From Devosia sp. Root436 (GTDB taxonomy: Bacteria > Pseudomonadota > Alphaproteobacteria > Rhizobiales > Devosiaceae): 64,000 bases of DNA. The notes below the pieces were generated by a model. The model saw only the letters and a list, made by a program, of their open reading frames with translations. It made no database searches and was not told where the DNA came from. Positions 59,581 through 64,000 of this stretch are shown one piece after another. Numbering within the stretch: the first letter of the stretch is position 1; every line of letters starts with the position of its first letter. A program made the position numbers and the translations under genes. The stretch spans positions 62,001-126,000 of the forward strand of contig NZ_LMEM01000013.1 of NCBI RefSeq assembly GCF_001426345.1, in the 5' to 3' direction.

Positions 59581-60735
59581 TTAAACCCGTCCCTCCATGG
59601 CCCGGTCGAAAATCTCCAGTGCGCGAGCCTTCGTCAGCTCGATAGGGTTGCCGCCCGCCGTGGGGTCGACAATGGCCATGTCGCCGATCAGGTCGCGCTG
59701 GCTGGCGTCGACCTTGAACTGGGCCAGCGTGTGCGGCACGTCCAGCCGCATGCGCAGGCCGATGACGGCGTGCTGGAAGGCCTCGAAGCTGGAGGCGAGG
59801 CCGAGATAGGCGGCGAGGCGCGCGATGCGGGCCTCGATGGCGGGTTTGTTGACCGCCAGCACATAGGGCATGAAGACCGCATTGGTCATGCCGTGATGGG
59901 TGTCGTAGAGCGCGCCGACCGGATGGCTGAGCGCGTGGATGGCGCCGAGCCCCTTCTGGAAGGCGGTGGCGCCCATGGCGGCGGCGCTCATCATGTGGCC
60001 GCGCGCTTCGACATTACCCGGATCGGCATGGACCTTGGGCAGGTTCTCGAAGACGAGGCGAATACCTTCCACCGCAATGCCGTCAGCCATGGGGTGATAG
60101 CCGGGGGCGCAATAGGCTTCGAGGCAGTGGGCGAGGGCGTCCATGCCGGTGCCCACGGTGATGAATTTGGGCATGCCGACGGTCAGCTCGGGATCGGCAA
60201 TGACAACTTTCGGCATCATCAGCGGGTGGAAGATGACTTTCTTGGTGTGGGTCGTTTCATCGGTGATGACGCCGGCGCGGCCGACTTCCGAGCCGGTGCC
60301 GGCAGTGGTCGGCACGGCGATGATGGGGAAGATGCCCTTGGGATCGGCGCGGGTCCACCAGTCGCCAATATCCTCGAAATCCCACATCGGGCGGGTCTGG
60401 CCGGCCATGAAGGCGATGACCTTGCCGACGTCCAATCCAGAACCGCCGCCAAAGGCGATGACGCCATCGTGGCCGCCCTCGCGCAGCACCCTGATGCCGG
60501 CTTCGACATTGGCCGAGATGGGATTGGGCTTCACATCGGCAAAGACACCGACCGGGATGCCGGCATCCCTAAGGAGCGTCAGCGTATTCTGGGTAACCGG
60601 CAGGCTGGCGAGCCCGGCATCGGTGACCAGCAGGGGCTTGGTTATGCCCGCGGTCTTCAGCGCCTCGGGCAGTTCGGCGATGCGGCCTGGGCCGAATTTG
60701 ACTGCGGTGGGGTAGTTCCAGTTAGCTTTGGTCAT
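59581..60735 (-). CDS. Iron-containing alcohol dehydrogenase
   Basis: 384 residues, group III Fe-ADH. Cofactor loop GGGSGLDVGK, TTAGTGSEVG, and the metal-binding His residues in DALAHCLEAY, HALSHPVGALYDTHHG. It oxidises an alcohol to an aldehyde with NAD. An aldehyde dehydrogenase and a glutamine synthetase-like gene are just upstream on the same strand, so an amino-alcohol substrate is possible. Confidence 0.93.
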   Translation of the reverse strand: MTKANWNYPTAVKFGPGRIAELPEALKTAGITKPLLVTDAGLASLPVTQNTLTLLRDAGIPVGVFADVKPNPISANVEAGIRVLREGGHDGVIAFGGGSGLDVGKVIAFMAGQTRPMWDFEDIGDWWTRADPKGIFPIIAVPTTAGTGSEVGRAGVITDETTHTKKVIFHPLMMPKVVIADPELTVGMPKFITVGTGMDALAHCLEAYCAPGYHPMADGIAVEGIRLVFENLPKVHADPGNVEARGHMMSAAAMGATAFQKGLGAIHALSHPVGALYDTHHGMTNAVFMPYVLAVNKPAIEARIARLAAYLGLASSFEAFQHAVIGLRMRLDVPHTLAQFKVDASQRDLIGDMAIVDPTAGGNPIELTKARALEIFDRAMEGRV

Positions 60736-60768
60736 TGTGGCCTCGTTTAATTTCTCCCCGCAAACTCG

Positions 60769-60898
60769 GTGTCATCCCGGCCTTGAGCCGGGATCCATCC
60801 TGGGATTTCTCACCTGCCGCCAGGTGGTTCGTTCGATCGACCTTGCGGCTGCGGCTCAATCTCGGGATGGACCCCGGCTCAAGGCCGGGGTGACATCG
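60769..60898. repeat. Family C inverted-repeat pair (C2)
   Basis: GTGTCATCCCGGCCTTGAGC on the left and the inverse GGCTCAAGGCCGGGGTGACA on the right, about 75 bases apart, with GGATCCATCC / GGATGGACC boxes inside. Same arrangement as C1 at 9503-9592, larger spacer. Confidence 0.78.
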
Positions 60899-60921
60899 AG
60901 GACGGGGCGGGTCTGGGTGCA

Positions 60922-62304
60922 CTACACCCGCTTCAAATGATAGCTCTTCGGCTGGGTCAGGTTTGCGTAACCGATCTCGCTCAGCGCCCCACCCTTGCCG
61001 GTATCCTTGACCCCGGTCCAGACCAGCGCCGGATCGAGATAGTCGCACCTGTTGGCGAAGACCGTGCCGGTTTCGACCTGTGCGCCCAGCCGCGCCGCTG
61101 CGTCGATATCCTGCGTCCAGATCGAGGCGGTGAGGCCATAGGGGCTGTCATTCATCAGGGTCACGGCTTCGGCGTCGTCGGCCACCTTCATGATGCCGAC
61201 CAGGGGGCCGAAGCTCTCCTCGCGCATGACCGACATCTGGTGGTTGACGTTGGTCAGCACTTCGGGCGCGAGGTAGGGCGAGCCCGGCTTGTCCAGTTCA
61301 TGCCGGGAGTTCAGATGCCGCGTGGCGCCGCCACGGATGGCCTCATCGGTCTGCTGGCGCACATGGTCGGCGAAATTGCCGCGCGCCATGGGGCCGACAA
61401 TGGTGTCGGGGTCGAGCGGATTGCCGAGCGTCCAGCCCTTGGCATTGTCGATGAAGCGCTCGACGAAACTGCCATAGACGGCTTCATGCACATAGATGCG
61501 CTCGACGCCGCAGCAGCTCTGGCCGGAATTGAAGAAACTGCCACCGACGAGGTTTTCGACCGCATTGTCGAGATCGGCATCGGCCCGCACATAGGCCGGG
61601 TCCTTGCCGCCCAGTTCGAGGCCCAGCGTGGCGAAGGTGCCGGCGGCGGCCTTTTCGATGCGGCGGCCGCCTTCCACTGAGCCGGTGAAATTGATGTGGT
61701 CGATCTGGCCTGAGGCGATCAGCTTTTCGGTATCGGCATGGCCGAGCACCAGGTTCTGGAACAGGCCGGCGGGCAGGCCGGCGCTTTCGGCTGCGGCGGC
61801 GAAGCGCTCACCCACCAGCAGGGTCTGGCTGGCATGCTTGAGGATGATGGCATTGCCGGCCATCAGGCCCGGCACGATGGAATTGACCGCTGTCAGGAAG
61901 GGGTAGTTCCATGGCGCGATGACCATTACGGTGCCCAGCGCCTCGCGGGTGATATAGCGCGTGAAGCCCGCCTTCTCGGGCCGCATCGATGGGGCCAGTG
62001 CCTCGGTGGCCAGGTCGATCATATAGCGGCTGCGCTCCTCGACGCCGCGCTTCTCGCCGCCGAAGCGGATCGGCCGGCCCATCTGCCAGGCGAGCTCGGG
62101 CACGATGTCGTCATTGGCAAGCAGCAGCGCATCGACGAAATGCGTCAGGATCTTCTGGCGCTCGGGCACGGTGGTCTCGCCCCAGGCGCGACGGCCCGCC
62201 TTGGCGCGGATCACGGCGCTGTCGATCTCGGCCGCTGTGGCCAGGGGGCGCTCGGCATAGACGCTGCCGTCGATGGGAGAGATGATCTTGACCGTCTCGG
62301 TCAT
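60922..62304 (-). CDS. NAD-dependent aldehyde dehydrogenase
   Basis: 460 residues, single complete module. PWNYPFLTAVNSIVPGLMAG, FTGSVEGGRRIEKAA, the Glu in LELGGKDPAY and the Cys in NSGQSCCGVERIYV. It would oxidise an aldehyde to an acid; position between the Fe-alcohol dehydrogenase and the PuuA-like gene suggests an amine-derived aldehyde. Confidence 0.94.
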   Translation of the reverse strand: MTETVKIISPIDGSVYAERPLATAAEIDSAVIRAKAGRRAWGETTVPERQKILTHFVDALLLANDDIVPELAWQMGRPIRFGGEKRGVEERSRYMIDLATEALAPSMRPEKAGFTRYITREALGTVMVIAPWNYPFLTAVNSIVPGLMAGNAIILKHASQTLLVGERFAAAAESAGLPAGLFQNLVLGHADTEKLIASGQIDHINFTGSVEGGRRIEKAAAGTFATLGLELGGKDPAYVRADADLDNAVENLVGGSFFNSGQSCCGVERIYVHEAVYGSFVERFIDNAKGWTLGNPLDPDTIVGPMARGNFADHVRQQTDEAIRGGATRHLNSRHELDKPGSPYLAPEVLTNVNHQMSVMREESFGPLVGIMKVADDAEAVTLMNDSPYGLTASIWTQDIDAAARLGAQVETGTVFANRCDYLDPALVWTGVKDTGKGGALSEIGYANLTQPKSYHLKRV

Positions 62305-62368
62305 GGCTTGCCTTTCGCTCGGACTGGCGGAGGCCTAATGCCTGCCGCGCGATTTGCCTATCCACCAC

Positions 62369-62398
62369 GTCATTACCCGGCTTGTCCGGGTAATCCAC
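62369..62398. repeat. Family C single palindrome (C5)
   Basis: ATTACCCGG-N5-CCGGGTAAT, preceded by GTC, between the aldehyde dehydrogenase and glutamine synthetase-like genes. Confidence 0.5.
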
Positions 62399-62469
62399 GT
62401 ATCCGCAGAGGGGGATGGCTCAATGGATTGCCGGGACGTTGGGGGTGGAATGGGGTTTTGCCAAGACCA

Positions 62470-63831
62470 TCAGCTCCGCTCAAACCCGCGTTTCAGCTCC
62501 CAGTCGGTCACCCGCCGGTCATACTCGAACTGCTCCCACTCCGCAGTATGCACATAATGGGCGACGACGTCCTCGCCGAAGGCGTCTGCGAGCATGACAG
62601 AGCGCTTGAGATTGTCGGTGGCGTCGCGCAGGGTCTTGGGAATTTCCCGCAGTTGCTCTGTCACATAGGCGTCGCCGACGAATGCCGGTTCAAGCGGCAT
62701 CTTGTCCTCGATGCCCTTGATGCCGGCTGCGAGCAGGGCGGCGATGGCGAGGTAGGGATTGAGGTCGGCGCCGCCCATGCGGCATTCGACGCGGATGGAT
62801 TTGGAATGTTCGCCACAAAGGCGGAAGCCGGCGGTGCGGTTATCGGGCGACCAGATCGCCTTGGTGGGCGCGAACGTACCGGCCTGGAAGCGCTTGTAGC
62901 TGTTGATATAGGGCGCGAGGAACCAGGTGATGTCGCGGGCATAGGCGAGCTGGCCGGCCATGAAATGCTTCATGACGGCGCTCATGCCGCGCTCGTCCTT
63001 GCTGTCGACGAACATCGGCTTGCCGGACTTGTCGGCCAGCGACATGTGGATGTGGCTCGATGAGCCGGCGAGCGAATAGTCCCACTTGGCCATGAAGGTC
63101 ACGGCCTTGCCCTGGGCCCAGGCGATTTCCTTGGTGGCGTTTTTCAGCACCACATGGCGGTCGGCCATGGTGAGGGCATCGGCGTATTTGACGTTGATCT
63201 CTTCCTGCCCCGGACCCCATTCGCCCTTGGAGCTTTCGACCGGAATCCCCGAGGCCTGCAGGTGCTTGCGCAGGGCGCGCATCACGCCTTCTTCCTTGGT
63301 GGTCTGGAAGATGTGGTAATCCTGGATATAGGCGCCTGATGTCTGCGCGCGGGCATGACCCTTTTCGCTGATCGTGCGGTAGTCCTCATCGAACAGGTAG
63401 AATTCGAGCTCGGTCGCGGCATTGGCGGTGTAGCCCATGGCGGCAAGGCGCTCGATCTGGCCCTTGAGGATGGCGCGCGGGCTATGCGGGATCGGCTCGT
63501 GATGGTGGTGATCGCTGAGGTCGCAAAGCACGATGGCCGTGCCGTCGAGCCAGGTGGCCTTCATCAGCGTGGCGAGGTCCGGCTTCATGACGAAATCGCC
63601 ATAGCCCTTGCCCCAATTGGCGGCCGCGTAGCCGGGCACCGGCTCCATGTCGATGTCGTCGGCGAGGAGGTAGTCGCAGCCATGGGTTTCATCATTGGCG
63701 ACTTCGAGGAAATACTCGGCCTGGAAGCGCTTGCCGATCATGCGGCCCTGCATGTCGGGAAAGGCGACGAGCACGGTATCGATGCTGCCCGCGGCGACGT
63801 CCTTCTTGAGATCGGCGAGGGTGTAGGGCAT
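62470..63831 (-). CDS. Glutamine synthetase family protein, PuuA-like (gamma-glutamyl-amine ligase)
   Basis: 453 residues, a glutamine synthetase fold without the C-terminal adenylylation signature. Residues of the metal/ATP site are in ATELEFYLFDE, GEWGPGQEEINVKYADAL and GSSSHIHMSL, and the Arg region is NSYKRFQAGTFAPTKAIWSPDNR (quoted in part). It is closer to gamma-glutamylputrescine synthetase than to assimilatory GlnA. With the aldehyde and alcohol dehydrogenases it may work in polyamine or ethanolamine use; inferred. Confidence 0.9.
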   Translation of the reverse strand: MPYTLADLKKDVAAGSIDTVLVAFPDMQGRMIGKRFQAEYFLEVANDETHGCDYLLADDIDMEPVPGYAAANWGKGYGDFVMKPDLATLMKATWLDGTAIVLCDLSDHHHHEPIPHSPRAILKGQIERLAAMGYTANAATELEFYLFDEDYRTISEKGHARAQTSGAYIQDYHIFQTTKEEGVMRALRKHLQASGIPVESSKGEWGPGQEEINVKYADALTMADRHVVLKNATKEIAWAQGKAVTFMAKWDYSLAGSSSHIHMSLADKSGKPMFVDSKDERGMSAVMKHFMAGQLAYARDITWFLAPYINSYKRFQAGTFAPTKAIWSPDNRTAGFRLCGEHSKSIRVECRMGGADLNPYLAIAALLAAGIKGIEDKMPLEPAFVGDAYVTEQLREIPKTLRDATDNLKRSVMLADAFGEDVVAHYVHTAEWEQFEYDRRVTDWELKRGFERS

Positions 63832-63862
63832 TGGATTCTCCTCGGTATTTTTGATCCACCCA

Positions 63863-63929
63863 CCGCGTCATCCCCGCGAAACCGGGGATGACGCGGTGTG
63901 CAAGGAGGTTCCCGCTTTCGCGGGAATGA
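63863..63929. repeat. Family C palindromes (C4)
   Basis: GCGTCATCCCCGCG-N4-CGGGGATGACGC followed by CCCGC-TTTCG-CGGG and AATGAC; two hairpins of the GTCAT-CCCGG type in the gap between the GS-like gene and the partial gene. Quoted shortened. Confidence 0.6.
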
Positions 63930-63937
63930 CTCGCTGA

Positions 63938-64000
63938 CTAGGCCTTGTGCTCGAGCGCGAACTCTTCTTCCGGCGACATGATCAGCTTATGGCGGCCAAT
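63938..64000 (-). CDS. 3' end of a gene continuing beyond the window
   Basis: Only the last 20 codons are visible: IGRHKLIMSPEEEFALEHKA and TAG on the minus strand. It is upstream of the PuuA-like gene on the same strand, with the C4 repeat between them. Too short to name a family. Confidence 0.5.
   Translation of the reverse strand: MGRHKLIMSPEEEFALEHKA

Noticed and set aside
1-64000. Search by eye for tRNA, rRNA, CRISPR, insertion sequences, integrases, phage and toxin-antitoxin genes
   Set aside because: None found. The repeats present are short palindromes with no spacer regularity and no transposase gene.

Overview
The window is high-GC chromosomal DNA from an alphaproteobacterium, most likely a Hyphomicrobiales member of the Devosia type. 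This rests on the gene content (Caulobacter-style Cpa/Tad pilus genes, the SRP RNA-dnaX-ybaB-recR block, def-fmt-truA, dapE/dapD), the uniformly G/C-ending codons and the many short palindromic intergenic repeats. The genus is an inference from recognition, not a database result. There is no rRNA, tRNA, CRISPR array, transposase or prophage gene that I can see. The window starts inside one gene and ends inside another.

Layout. (1) 1-12837: one long plus-strand nucleoside uptake and salvage locus. It has a BMP-family binding protein, an ATPase and two permeases of a nucleoside ABC importer, then cytidine deaminase, purine nucleoside phosphorylase, DeoC, a two-module aldehyde dehydrogenase, DeoA, DeoB and Upp. 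Together they import nucleosides, split them into base and (deoxy)ribose-1-phosphate, isomerise and cleave the sugar, probably oxidise the acetaldehyde released by DeoC, and salvage uracil. (2) 13004-13624: a HAD hydrolase. (3) 13693-25180: a complete Flp/Tad pilus locus: TadE/TadG-like pseudopilins and a short secretin-N-domain protein on the minus strand; Flp pilin, CpaA, CpaB, CpaC, CpaE, CpaF, TadB and TadC on the plus strand; a small 75-aa protein and the TadD lipoprotein on the minus strand. (4) 25628-34606: mixed metabolic genes: M17 aminopeptidase, MarR-GNAT fusion, 2-hydroxyacid dehydrogenase, membrane cytochrome c, prephenate dehydratase, LOG-like protein, DUF817 protein, a 55-aa protein, a methyltransferase and a GST. 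(5) 34898-43206: housekeeping: SRP RNA, dnaX, ybaB, recR, rmuC, def, fmt, truA and two small membrane proteins. (6) 43203-45791: lysine/peptidoglycan genes dapE and dapD around a DUF805 protein. (7) 46341-57807: a flavin disulfide oxidoreductase, a PAS-PAS-PAS-GGDEF diguanylate cyclase, a TIM-barrel isomerase, an M29 aminopeptidase, an ABC exporter with a possible leader peptide, Ohr, a VOC dioxygenase-like protein, a DUF924 protein and KdgK. (8) 57931-64000: a fructuronate reductase/mannitol dehydrogenase divergent from kdgK, then a minus-strand cluster of Fe-alcohol dehydrogenase, aldehyde dehydrogenase, a PuuA-like glutamine synthetase and the end of a further gene, which looks like amine catabolism.

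The most interesting non-gene signal is a set of dispersed palindromic repeat families. Family A is a composite element of about 150 bp whose central hairpin keeps its loop while its stem changes in compensating ways between copies. Family D has one intergenic copy and one copy lying in frame inside the aldehyde dehydrogenase. One family A copy carries a nested family C-like palindrome. Other leads are a TTAA-N7-TTAA (CtrA-type) box in front of a 75-aa gene inside the tad locus, two 15-bp dyads exactly 21 bp apart before the MarR-GNAT gene, and a 15-codon ORF with a strong ribosome binding site upstream of the ABC exporter.
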